From JAVBNT01 sp031551355 (GTDB taxonomy: Bacteria > Vulcanimicrobiota > CADAWZ01), in contig JAVBNT010000004.1 in NCBI GenBank assembly GCA_031551355.1, positions 1 to 64,000 on the forward strand: a stretch of 64,000 bases of DNA, read 5' to 3'. The position numbers and the translations under genes were made by a program. The notes beneath the pieces are model-generated. The model saw only the letters and a program-made list of their open reading frames with translations. It did no database searches and had not been told where the DNA came from. Positions 1 through 7,735 of this stretch are shown piece after piece; positions within the stretch are counted from its first letter, which is position 1, and each line of letters begins with the position of its first letter.

Positions 1-140
1 AACCAAGATTCCCACACCCGCATAGCGGGTGGACCACGTTTCAGTCGCTAGGCTCCTTCAACAGGCTAAAGCCGGGCTTAGCCCGGTGACCGTTATCTTT
101 TATTCCATGTTAAAGGGGCCGCCGTTAGCACGACAGCCCC
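1..140 (-). ncRNA. Structured RNA, possibly HEARO / IscB omega RNA (partial)
   Basis: Read on the minus strand, this stretch forms a series of hairpins: a 10-bp stem at 115-140 with loop UGCUAA, a perfect CCGGGC/GCCCGG stem at 72-86, a small GGCUUUAGCC stem at 64-73 and an ACCCGC/GCGGGU stem at 16-30. Short conserved-looking strings such as GUGCUAACGGCGG lie between them. No reading frame fits. The multi-stem layout and these strings resemble, from memory, the HEARO RNA that precedes IscB HNH nuclease genes. In that case the iscB gene would lie left of position 1 and the guide would be read from the AT-rich flank just above position 140. The identification is tentative; it does not look like tmRNA, RNase P RNA or 6S RNA. 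Confidence 0.35.
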
Positions 141-180
141 TCAATATAATATGCAAATAGTTAAAACCTATAATAATATG

Positions 181-855
181 TTATTTGTCATACCCGCCAA
201 TAACCGCACTCCACTTGCTCATAATAGACATTCTTGACTTGGCCATCATTGCTATGGTCATTTGACGAGACTCATGAATAGAAGTAAATGTCTCATTCAT
301 CATTTTTCTCATTTCTTCCATATGTTTCATTCTGGAGTTGAACATCTGCATAAAAACTTTCTCCCATGACTGCTGTATTTCCAGCTGTTTCTGCATTAAC
401 TCCTGCTGTTTCTTTGCATAATCGTCTATTTTACCAAGGTCTTCCGATGACGGCAAAGTTCCCGGGTTGGCCGGGCCACAGCCAGGTTTTGGTGCTGCAG
501 ATGAAGGTCCGCCGATATTAGCTCCGGGCATTCCTGAATCAAACGAAACGCTATTGTTATTACCGGATGTCAGAGCAAGCTGAGTATTTTTATTCTCAGC
601 TTCGTTTTTCGGTGCCGATACGGAACCTTCTTCACTTGTTTTCCCAAGAGATTCAGATTTGCCCTTATCCTGAGCCATACCTGTCTGGGCTCCCGCTTTA
701 GGCCCTTCCGTCAATGACAACTGAACCGAATCATCTGTCGTATGCAGAGAAGCATCTTCATTTTTTGTTCTATTAATGGCGTCACGCTGCAGACCCACAT
801 GCTGCGCGTTGCTTATATAATCATTCGGTGTGAGGTTTACGGAATTAATACTCAT
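181..855 (-). CDS. Protein of unknown function with Met-rich helical C-terminus
   Basis: This 224-residue protein has no recognised domain. Residues 1-140 are low in hydrophobics and rich in Ser, Asn, Gly, Glu and Pro, so probably disordered. Residues about 140-215 form a Gln/Met/Lys-rich helix that looks like a coiled coil. There is no Sec signal peptide. It starts MSINSVN, close to the starts of the YiiX-like paralogs at 18.7-21.6 kb and the nucleotidase at 37.8-39.7 kb. The AGGAGG Shine-Dalgarno site lies an unusually long 14 nt before the ATG, and the 12-bp palindrome GTAATATATTAC occupies that spacer, so hairpin formation could affect initiation. It has its own promoter and is transcribed alone. 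Function unknown. Confidence 0.7.
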   Translation of the reverse strand: MSINSVNLTPNDYISNAQHVGLQRDAINRTKNEDASLHTTDDSVQLSLTEGPKAGAQTGMAQDKGKSESLGKTSEEGSVSAPKNEAENKNTQLALTSGNNNSVSFDSGMPGANIGGPSSAAPKPGCGPANPGTLPSSEDLGKIDDYAKKQQELMQKQLEIQQSWEKVFMQMFNSRMKHMEEMRKMMNETFTSIHESRQMTIAMMAKSRMSIMSKWSAVIGGYDK

Positions 856-924
856 AATGTAATATATTACCTCCTGAAGCTTACGCTTGCAAAAATAAAT
901 AAAAGCGAATCAATTAATGGTTTT

Positions 925-954
925 ATTATACCAAACATATAAAATCAAAGTAAA
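925..954 (-). promoter_or_regulatory. Sigma-A-type promoter, extended -10
   Basis: On the minus strand TTTACT (949-954) is followed after 18 nt by TATAAT (925-930), with TG one base upstream of the -10 (TGGTATAAT). It would start transcription near 918, about 60 nt before the 181-855 gene. Confidence 0.6.
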
Positions 955-996
955 GAAAAGTGTGTAAACAATATGTAAACATATCGCTCAAAAAGA

Positions 997-2169
997 CTAT
1001 TCCTGCGGTAAAAGAGAAATTATATAATCAGCCATTTTATCTGCCCCGCCTGACGGCCCCATCCGCTCTACACCGATCGAAGCCATTTTTTTATATTTTT
1101 CGCCATCTGATAAAATAGAACATACTTCACCGGCTATTTTAATAGAATCTTTTTCAACAACTGAAATGGAGTCCCCCAACAGGCCTTTTTGGCGCTTGCG
1201 ATACCAGCCCATTCCATTTTTACCGTAACTGTCAAAAGTCACAACCGGCCTGCCCAAACCCACAGCCTGCTCATTGGCAGTACCTGCCTGACCGATAACA
1301 ATTTTGCAATGGGATAAAAGATCCCCTATAGCACCTTTTAAAAGAGTTATTGAAATATTATCTTTTACCAGATAATCAAATCTGCCAAAAGAAGTATCGC
1401 TCCCAGGCTTAAAGGCCCACCCCATCCCGGACATGCTTTCGGCAAACCTGCGGGCGTCAAGGGACGGAGCTATTCCTGCAGCAAAAGCAAGCTTCTCTGT
1501 GCAATCACGATCAATAAGTTCAACAGCGTTAACAATAAACGGCATGTCTGCAAAAGCAGACTCGCGGCTGCCGGGAAAAATAGCAACCAGAGAAACCGAA
1601 GGCTCCAAATTGAAATCAAACCCTGAGGGAGCAAGGCAATCCATCATTGCATTGCCTACCCATAAAGCACGGACACCGCTGCGCCGCAAATCTTCCGCGG
1701 TAGGTTCGTCTCTTACAAAAACCTGCCTACAGGCCGTTTTCATCAAAAATCTTTCAAAAATATTATGGGGAGAAACATAGTTGGATTTAGCGGTTGCCAC
1801 CATGACTCTTGGCGGAGGAACCGACAAAAGTCCGAGAATTGTCGGATAAATGTCACCGACCGTGACGGTTACAAAAGATTTTTCCGCAAACTCAGCCATA
1901 ACCTTCAATTGTTCGAAAGTAAGAGAAATCAACCCTGATTTCGTATCTTTAACAAGATTGGGTAAATTACCCGGAATAACGCCGCCCGAAGGCATTACCG
2001 TTCTCGGTCCGACAATAGTGCAGGGCAAAGATTCATAACTTTTTCCGGCACCGACCAAAGGGAGGACATGAATAGGGATTTCCGGCGATTTACGGGAAAT
2101 CGAACTGACGAGGCTGACTGCGATAGAATCTTCTCCATATCCGTTGCTGACAAAAAAAATACCCTTCAC
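997..2169 (-). CDS. LpxB-related protein (lipid-A-disaccharide synthase-like, TIGR03492 type)
   Basis: The protein has about 390 residues and a GT-B-like layout. It begins with an N-terminal NGYGEDSIA motif and has a central GNAMMD motif, a FPGSRESAF segment like the LpxB FLPGSR motif, and a C-terminal GQAGTANEQAVGLGRPVV donor-site segment. This matches the lipid-A-disaccharide synthase-related family, not LpxB itself, which is encoded separately at 3317-4459. The GTG start at 2169 is preferred because GGAGG lies 7 nt upstream; an ATG six codons earlier has no such site. It is the last gene of the lpx operon, 37 nt after the metallophosphoesterase gene. The sugar acceptor is unknown; a role in envelope glycolipid synthesis is inferred from position and fold. 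Confidence 0.75.
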   Translation of the reverse strand: MKGIFFVSNGYGEDSIAVSLVSSISRKSPEIPIHVLPLVGAGKSYESLPCTIVGPRTVMPSGGVIPGNLPNLVKDTKSGLISLTFEQLKVMAEFAEKSFVTVTVGDIYPTILGLLSVPPPRVMVATAKSNYVSPHNIFERFLMKTACRQVFVRDEPTAEDLRRSGVRALWVGNAMMDCLAPSGFDFNLEPSVSLVAIFPGSRESAFADMPFIVNAVELIDRDCTEKLAFAAGIAPSLDARRFAESMSGMGWAFKPGSDTSFGRFDYLVKDNISITLLKGAIGDLLSHCKIVIGQAGTANEQAVGLGRPVVTFDSYGKNGMGWYRKRQKGLLGDSISVVEKDSIKIAGEVCSILSDGEKYKKMASIGVERMGPSGGADKMADYIISLLPQE

Positions 2170-2206
2170 CGGAAAACCTCCAAACAAGCAGAGCTAAAAG
2201 TAAAAG

Positions 2207-2938
2207 CTATCTCCAAACATGTTTAACCGAAAAATTGCATATTTCCCCGGAAAGATAATCAAAAACATATTTCGAGTAAAACCGGCCATGTGAACCGCTT
2301 TGACATATATAAACACCATTTTTGACAACAGGGCTGCGAAAACACAAGTGGCTGTGTCCGCCCAAAATAACGTCTATTTCCGGACAAACGGACGCTATTG
2401 CAAAATCCTCATCAATTCCCGCATGGGATAAAAGAATAAAAAGATCAGCCCCGCTAACTTCTTTATTGGAAAAAATCCTTTTAATGGAATCAACATACGG
2501 ATGAAAAACAAGTCCTGTTGCCCGGGCAAGAAACGATGTCTCCGGATACTGAATGGGGCTAAGTCCGGTGACGGCTATTTTCAACCCTCTGTGCGCTATC
2601 ATCACATATGGTTTAAGACAGTCGGAAAGCCTGCCTCTGACATCCTCAAGGTTAGCGGAGACGACAGGAAAACGAATTGCCTCCAAGCGTTTTTCAAACA
2701 CTCTAAAAAAATAACTGAACTCCCTGTTCCCTACTGCCATTGCATCATACCCGGCGCTGTTCATTACCGAAAAAACCGGCTCTTCAAAATGAAAAAAAAT
2801 ATTGCTTCCCCTAATTGCATCGCCACTGTCAAAAACCAACGCATCTCCGGTTTTCCCTGAAAACCGGCCAATAGTTTCATAATTACCATGCAGATCGGTG
2901 GTATGAAAAAGAGACAGGGATTCAACATCAACAGACAT
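2207..2938 (-). CDS. 5'-nucleotidase-type metallophosphoesterase, degenerate active site
   Basis: This is a 243-residue calcineurin-like phosphoesterase domain with no signal peptide. The metal-binding series is visible: TTDLHGN near residue 14, DSGDAIRG near 38, SHAG near 170 and GGHSH near 193. The usual GNHEF motif reads GNREF, because the catalytic His is encoded by AGG (Arg). That should weaken or change activity, since this His stabilises the transition state in the family. The ATG directly follows the stop codon of the preceding gene (TAAATG), implying translational coupling. No LpxH, LpxI or LpxG is otherwise visible in the cluster, so a UDP-diacylglucosamine pyrophosphatase role is conceivable but unproven. 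Confidence 0.75.
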   Translation of the reverse strand: MSVDVESLSLFHTTDLHGNYETIGRFSGKTGDALVFDSGDAIRGSNIFFHFEEPVFSVMNSAGYDAMAVGNREFSYFFRVFEKRLEAIRFPVVSANLEDVRGRLSDCLKPYVMIAHRGLKIAVTGLSPIQYPETSFLARATGLVFHPYVDSIKRIFSNKEVSGADLFILLSHAGIDEDFAIASVCPEIDVILGGHSHLCFRSPVVKNGVYICQSGSHGRFYSKYVFDYLSGEICNFSVKHVWR

Positions 2939-3289
2939 TTACTTCACAACTAGATACGGAATCATTCCCACCGCAAAGCCGCCCAGTGCGCCGAAAGCGC
3001 CGTATTGCAAGCCAAGGTTAATCTCAAAATGACCATAACCGGTCAGAAAGGAAAAAATAAATCCAAGAACTGCAAACGAAGCAACCATAAAAAATTTGGA
3101 ATCCTTTGCTTCAGGAACTTCCGCCTTCTCCTGCTGCTTCTCAGGCAAGTTCTTTTTCTCCGCGGAAATGCTGCCGGTTGCGATCTTCATTGAAGAAAGC
3201 TCATTGTTTACCTTTACAGGGGAAGGCTTTTCCGAAACGCTCCGATCCCTGTGTATTTTTGTTTTATACCTGTGTTTTAAGTTCTTCAA
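2939..3289 (-). CDS. Small two-helix membrane protein
   Basis: This 116-residue protein has a basic, Lys/Arg-rich N-terminus (about residues 1-60, probably cytoplasmic). Two hydrophobic helices follow at about 66-86 (FFMVASFAVLGFIFSFLTGY) and 92-113, the second glycine-rich. No known family is recognised. It sits between lpxB and the metallophosphoesterase, 27 nt after lpxB and with no gap to the next gene, so it is co-transcribed with lipid A genes. A membrane partner or scaffold in that pathway is only a guess. Confidence 0.65.
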   Translation of the reverse strand: MKNLKHRYKTKIHRDRSVSEKPSPVKVNNELSSMKIATGSISAEKKNLPEKQQEKAEVPEAKDSKFFMVASFAVLGFIFSFLTGYGHFEINLGLQYGAFGALGGFAVGMIPYLVVK

Positions 3290-3316
3290 AATATCAACTC
3301 TTTTCTAAAATAAAAA

Positions 3317-4459
3317 TCAAATATTATTGTCCAGAATATCACAAATAAGTGAAGATACTGACTTTATAACCCCGCTTTCACCGAGAGAGCGCCTGACATC
3401 CTGCAAATCAGCAATCATTCTTGTCCTCTTATCAGTATCATCCGTAATCTCAAAAAGCTCTTTTGCAAGCCTTTCGGGATTTACCTCTGTCTGAAGAAGT
3501 TCCGGGACTATTTTCTTTTGAACTACCAAATTAGGCAAGGCAAAAAACGGAACATTGATAAACATCTTGCCGATAATCCAATCCGGCCAGGCAAGTTTAT
3601 AAACAACCACCATAGGGACTCCCGCAATGGAAGCTTCCAGCGTAGCGCTTCCTGAAGCCATAACCGCCGCCCTTGAATACTTAAGAACTTCATAAGCTCC
3701 GCCATCGACAAGAGAAAAAGATATTCCCGGATCGGATTTAAGATATTTGGAAATACGCTGCTTTACATGCGGGAATGCCACCGGTATTAAAAAATGAAGG
3801 TTATTTCTCTGTGAAGCCATGAGCTTCATTGTTCCGACAAAAGCAGGCATAAGAGAGTCGATCTCCTGCAGGCGGCTGCCGGGCAGGAATGCAATATTAA
3901 TCTTGTCCGGCGGAAAACAGTCTTTCCGTGAACCGGAACATGCCAATTTCTCCGCAACAATATCAACCAGGGGGTGACCGAAGTAATAAAAAGGTAGACC
4001 GGCCTTAGTATAAGTTCTGGTATTATATTCAAACACCGGGACTATGTAATCGGCAACCTGAGAAATTTTACAAACTCTCTCCGTGCATGCGTACCAGGCG
4101 GAAGGCGGAAAATAGTAAAGTGTCTTAAACCCGTTTTCTCTTGCAAAACGGCCCATGCGCATATTCGCCGCCGGAGAATCTATTAAAATGGTCAAGTCCG
4201 GCTTAAAACTAATTAATTCCCTCTTAACCTGATTAAACATTTTAATCATCAACGGCATCTTGGGAATTGCATTCCAAGGGCCGATAACTCCTATGGAAGA
4301 AGTATCCTGAAAAATATTAACCCCTTCTTCACGCATCCGGCATCCGCCGACTCCTGAAAAAACAACGTCAGTCTTATTTTTTTTTATCTCACGGACAAGA
4401 AAAGCACCCTGAAGATCGGCAGAAGCTTCCCCTGCCAAAATAAAAACTTTTTTAGGCAT
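3317..4459 (-). CDS. lpxB: Lipid-A-disaccharide synthase
   Basis: LpxB joins UDP-2,3-diacylglucosamine to lipid X to form the beta-1,6 disaccharide of lipid A at the inner face of the inner membrane. The protein is 380 residues, the usual length. It shows the N-terminal AGEASADLQGA motif, GVGGCRMREEG, the IDSPAANMR segment, YYFPPSAWYA, FGHPLVD, FLPGSRLQEI near residue 190 and the donor-site ASGSATLEASIAGVPMVVVYK. The start is an ATG with AAAGG about 9 nt upstream. It lies 50 nt downstream of lpxA. Confidence 0.95.
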   Translation of the reverse strand: MPKKVFILAGEASADLQGAFLVREIKKNKTDVVFSGVGGCRMREEGVNIFQDTSSIGVIGPWNAIPKMPLMIKMFNQVKRELISFKPDLTILIDSPAANMRMGRFARENGFKTLYYFPPSAWYACTERVCKISQVADYIVPVFEYNTRTYTKAGLPFYYFGHPLVDIVAEKLACSGSRKDCFPPDKINIAFLPGSRLQEIDSLMPAFVGTMKLMASQRNNLHFLIPVAFPHVKQRISKYLKSDPGISFSLVDGGAYEVLKYSRAAVMASGSATLEASIAGVPMVVVYKLAWPDWIIGKMFINVPFFALPNLVVQKKIVPELLQTEVNPERLAKELFEITDDTDKRTRMIADLQDVRRSLGESGVIKSVSSLICDILDNNI

Positions 4460-4509
4460 ATAAGCAACCTTTTACAAAACCATAATAGGCCGACACAGCC
4501 GTAAGAAAC

Positions 4510-5316
4510 CTAGATAGAAACGCTGTCTTCCTTTTCGACCCTTCCCGTTCTAAAGGATATGCCTCTTGAAGAAGGTGCCTGAATAAATTCTATAAGGTGA
4601 TTAAGTTCTTCACTGGGAGTGAGCGTCGATAAAATCTCTTCAATTGCCGCTGTCCGCGATTTCCTGCTTAAAATGTTATAAGCTCTTTTTAACATTATTC
4701 TGACTTCGGAATTAATCCCGTTACGCCTTAAGCCAATTACATTCAATCCGTAAAATCTTGCCGGAGAACTCGTAACCATACTGAACGGGGGAACATCCTT
4801 GACTATCCTCGCACATCCCCCGACCATCGCCAGACGGCCTATTCTTACAAATTGATGAACACCGGACATACCGCCGACAACAGCCTTGTCTTCTATCTGA
4901 ATATGCCCCGCAAATGAAGTTGCATTCGAAACCAGTATATTTGAACCGAGAAGACAATTATGTCCGACATGCACGTAAGCCATAATAAAATTGTTGTCGC
5001 CCAGAATCGTTGCCTTACCCTCTCCTGTTGCTCTGTGCATCGTAACAAATTCACGTATTACATTGCCCTTGCCTATTTTAAGATAAGACTCTTCACCTTT
5101 AAACTTCAAATCCTGAGGCTCTTTCCCAAGAACGGCGCCATGGAATATTTTGCAGTCAGCTCCAATCTCGGTAAAACCGTCAATACGAACATGGGCGTCT
5201 ATAACCGTTCCGGGGCCAATTTTCACGTTAGGACCTATGATACTGTAAGGTCCGACACTGACATTTTCCGCTAAAAGCGCCCCTTTTTCAATGATCGCAG
5301 TCGGGTGAACAAACAT
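4510..5316 (-). CDS. lpxA: UDP-N-acetylglucosamine O-acyltransferase
   Basis: LpxA transfers a 3-hydroxyacyl chain from ACP to UDP-GlcNAc, the first step of lipid A synthesis in the cytoplasm. The 268-residue protein is a left-handed beta-helix of hexapeptide repeats (residues about 1-185) followed by a helical C-terminal domain. The catalytic His (E. coli His125) aligns with His119 in YVHVGHN. The acyl-chain ruler position (E. coli Gly173) is Gly167 in MVGGCAR, consistent with a long acyl chain like that of E. coli. The ATG has a strong AGGGGG site upstream. It lies 15 nt after the Gfo/Idh gene. Confidence 0.95.
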   Translation of the reverse strand: MFVHPTAIIEKGALLAENVSVGPYSIIGPNVKIGPGTVIDAHVRIDGFTEIGADCKIFHGAVLGKEPQDLKFKGEESYLKIGKGNVIREFVTMHRATGEGKATILGDNNFIMAYVHVGHNCLLGSNILVSNATSFAGHIQIEDKAVVGGMSGVHQFVRIGRLAMVGGCARIVKDVPPFSMVTSSPARFYGLNVIGLRRNGINSEVRIMLKRAYNILSRKSRTAAIEEILSTLTPSEELNHLIEFIQAPSSRGISFRTGRVEKEDSVSI

Positions 5317-5331
5317 CTAAAACCCCCTAAC

Positions 5332-6312
5332 TTAGCCCATATCGGCTATTTCCAAAAACTTCTTAGCAATGGCACTGTCTGCCATACTGACTATTTTCAT
5401 ATTATCAACGGCTCTTATCGCCAACTGAAGGGCATTTTTGCCGTCTTCGCCCGTAACCATAGGCGTCTTATGGGCTACAATACAATCCATAAAATGCTCC
5501 AGCTCTAGCAGCAAAGGCTCACTCCTCCTTATCGGAACAAACTCAGGAGGATTAGTATGCCCGGCCTGAGGGAGCTTTACTACAGACAAAGTCTGATTCA
5601 TAAAATCAAGCTGACAGGTCTTATCAGCCTCTATAACCTTAAGCTGGCGCAGTCTTTCACCGCTGATACGGCTGGCAAACAGGCTGGCAATGGCACCGTT
5701 TTGAAACAAAATCTGTACAAGAGCCATATCTTCCTGTGCGGAATACAGCGAAAGTCCGTAAGCACTCACCTCTTCAACAGGACTTTTTACCATGTTTAAA
5801 AGTATATCAAAATCATGAATCATTAAATCCCATATAACGCCGACATCTAAATTTCTTGAACTTGGATAGCCGATACGGTGTGACTCCGTGTATATAGGAT
5901 TGGATACTATCTTTTTCAGTTGGGCAACAGCAGGATTAAATCTCTCCAAGTGACCCACCTGAAGAATCAGATCATTTGCCTTGGCAAGATCAACGATCTC
6001 TTTTGCCTCTTTCAGACTGTGTGTTATAGGCTTTTCAACCAAAACATGAATTCCGTTATTTAAAAAGTCCATAGCCATTCTGTGATGCAGGCTGGTAGGA
6101 ACAGCTACATTTACAGCCTGAACCCTGTCAAACAGTTCCCTGTAATCCTTAAAATACTGGGTATTAAACTGCTTTGCATAATCCAGGCCTCGTTCCTCAT
6201 CAAGATCGGAAATACCAACAAGCGTAACATTCGGCATTTCCGAATAAACACGTGCATGGTTTTTTCCCATACTCCCCACACCTATAACAGCTACAGGAAC
6301 AGGCGCACTCAT
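5332..6312 (-). CDS. Gfo/Idh/MocA-family oxidoreductase in the lpx operon
   Basis: This 326-residue NAD(P)-dependent dehydrogenase has an N-terminal Rossmann fold (VIGVGSMGKNH at residues 9-19), the family's VEKPI motif near residue 93, and the C-terminal substrate domain with a WDLMIHDFDILL segment containing Asp and His. It lies between fabZ and lpxA. Oxidoreductases in this position include GnnA, which makes UDP-3-keto-GlcNAc for 3-amino lipid A. GnnA works with the aminotransferase GnnB, which is absent from this window. A 157-nt gap separates it from fabZ and contains TATAAT (minus strand, near 6406-6411), perhaps a weak internal promoter. The exact substrate is unknown. Confidence 0.85.
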   Translation of the reverse strand: MSAPVPVAVIGVGSMGKNHARVYSEMPNVTLVGISDLDEERGLDYAKQFNTQYFKDYRELFDRVQAVNVAVPTSLHHRMAMDFLNNGIHVLVEKPITHSLKEAKEIVDLAKANDLILQVGHLERFNPAVAQLKKIVSNPIYTESHRIGYPSSRNLDVGVIWDLMIHDFDILLNMVKSPVEEVSAYGLSLYSAQEDMALVQILFQNGAIASLFASRISGERLRQLKVIEADKTCQLDFMNQTLSVVKLPQAGHTNPPEFVPIRRSEPLLLELEHFMDCIVAHKTPMVTGEDGKNALQLAIRAVDNMKIVSMADSAIAKKFLEIADMG

Positions 6313-6469
6313 TAACTTTTTTTCCTTTCAGGGTAATTCCAAACCAAAATTAATTAAAAATATCCGCTAAAAGAGCAGCCATCAAGCAAAAATCACAGGT
6401 CCCAAATTATAAAATAAAGCCCGATAAAATGACTGCTATTCAACATCGGCGGCAAAAAATCCTTCGAGT

Positions 6470-6904
6470 TTACTCTTCAGTCTGACGCTTGACCATAGCA
6501 CACATCATTTCACCTTCAGCAGCTAAAACACCGTCTACAGTCGCCCTGGCAGACATTTTGCCGACATTGCGTTTTACATTGGTAATCTCAACTTCAATAC
6601 GCAACTGATCTCCCGGAACAACCGGTCGCTTAAACCTCAGTTTATCCAAAGCCGCAAGATAAGGAGTACAGTCTGAAAATTCTTCCTGGTTCATAATCAA
6701 AACCGCTCCCAACTGAGCCATCGCCTCAGTTATCAGAACCCCCGGCATAACCGGATGTCCGGGAAAATGCCCCTGAAAAAAAGGCTCATTTACCGTAACG
6801 TTTTTCAATCCGACCGCTTTGAAGCCCTCCATCTCAACAACCCTGTCTATCAGTAAAAAAGGATATCTGTGGGGAATAATAGACTGAATCTGACCTATAT
6901 TCAT
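6470..6904 (-). CDS. fabZ: 3-hydroxyacyl-ACP dehydratase
   Basis: FabZ dehydrates 3-hydroxyacyl-ACP in fatty acid elongation and competes with LpxA and LpxD for the same substrate. The 144-residue hotdog-fold protein contains PHRYPFLLIDR at 11-21 and the catalytic FFQGHFPGHPVMPGVLITEA segment, with His46 and Glu60 matching the catalytic pair of Pseudomonas FabZ. The ATG overlaps the lpxC stop codon (TAATG), so translation is coupled. LpxC and FabZ are separate proteins here, not the fused form seen in Bacteroidetes. Confidence 0.95.
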   Translation of the reverse strand: MNIGQIQSIIPHRYPFLLIDRVVEMEGFKAVGLKNVTVNEPFFQGHFPGHPVMPGVLITEAMAQLGAVLIMNQEEFSDCTPYLAALDKLRFKRPVVPGDQLRIEVEITNVKRNVGKMSARATVDGVLAAEGEMMCAMVKRQTEE

Positions 6905-7734
6905 TAGTTAAAACCTCCCATTTGTTCAAGCTTTAATGCAAAATCAACATTAAGAGCATGACCTGATTTTATAGCTATAATATGTGCAAAAACAAGCAAA
7001 CCCGAAAGAGAAATATCTCCAATAAGATCAAGACACTTATGATGAACCGGCTCATTCTCCAAACGCAGCGGAGTTGAAAATCCATCCGGCATTATCACAA
7101 GAGCGTTTGAAATATCCCCGCCTCTGGCAAGATTTCTGTCAAGAAGCGCCTGAACCTCATGCAAAAAACCAAACGTCCTTGCCGGCGCAATTTTTTCACA
7201 ATAGGAATCTTTCAGCAAATCAAAATCACAAATCTGAGTACCAATCATCGGATGATCATAATCAAGCATAACAGTGAATCTTCTGTCCTGTGAAGGCAAA
7301 GCAATAATAATGCTGCCGTTTTTAACGGAAAAGCACGGCTGCTGCAAACTAAGCACTTTTCTGGGAGCCGCCTGAGTCTTTAAACCGCATGCGGTCAGGG
7401 CATTAAAATATTCAATTGAGCTTCCGTCCATCGCAGGAATCTCTTCGGCATCAACAGTGATCATCAGATTATCAATACCGATAGAATACAAAGAGGAAAG
7501 CAAATGTTCAACCGTAGATATCTTAAAAAAACCGTTGCCTAAAACAGTACATCTCTGAGTATTTACAACATTTGAGGCCAACGCCTTCAGAGGCGGAGCA
7601 TCCGGTAAATCCGCCCTCCTGAAAACAATACCGCTGTCCGGCGGCATAGGTTCAAGCTTAATACACGATTCCTTGCCGGTATGAAGTCCTATACCGGTAA
7701 ACTCCAATGCAGAAGATATCGTTTGCTGGTTCAA
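6904..7734 (-). CDS. lpxC: UDP-3-O-acyl-N-acetylglucosamine deacetylase
   Basis: LpxC is the zinc-dependent, committed deacetylase of lipid A synthesis. The sequence shows GIGLHTGKE near the N-terminus, the zinc-binding STVEHLLSSL, the EIPAMDGSS loop, ARTFGF, and the C-terminal HHKCLDLIGDISL with further zinc and catalytic residues. I place the start at TTG 7734. It gives an N-terminus that aligns with E. coli LpxC, has GAGG 8 nt upstream, and abuts the stop of the preceding gene. An ATG at 7758 would extend the protein by 8 residues and overlap the upstream gene by 23 nt. Confidence 0.93.
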   Translation of the reverse strand: MNQQTISSALEFTGIGLHTGKESCIKLEPMPPDSGIVFRRADLPDAPPLKALASNVVNTQRCTVLGNGFFKISTVEHLLSSLYSIGIDNLMITVDAEEIPAMDGSSIEYFNALTACGLKTQAAPRKVLSLQQPCFSVKNGSIIIALPSQDRRFTVMLDYDHPMIGTQICDFDLLKDSYCEKIAPARTFGFLHEVQALLDRNLARGGDISNALVIMPDGFSTPLRLENEPVHHKCLDLIGDISLSGLLVFAHIIAIKSGHALNVDFALKLEQMGGFN

Positions 7735-7735
7735 A

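Noticed and set aside
1433..2038. Plus-strand frames over the LpxB-related gene, and similar antisense frames elsewhere
   Set aside because: They lie wholly opposite well-supported genes and have no start signals or motifs of their own.
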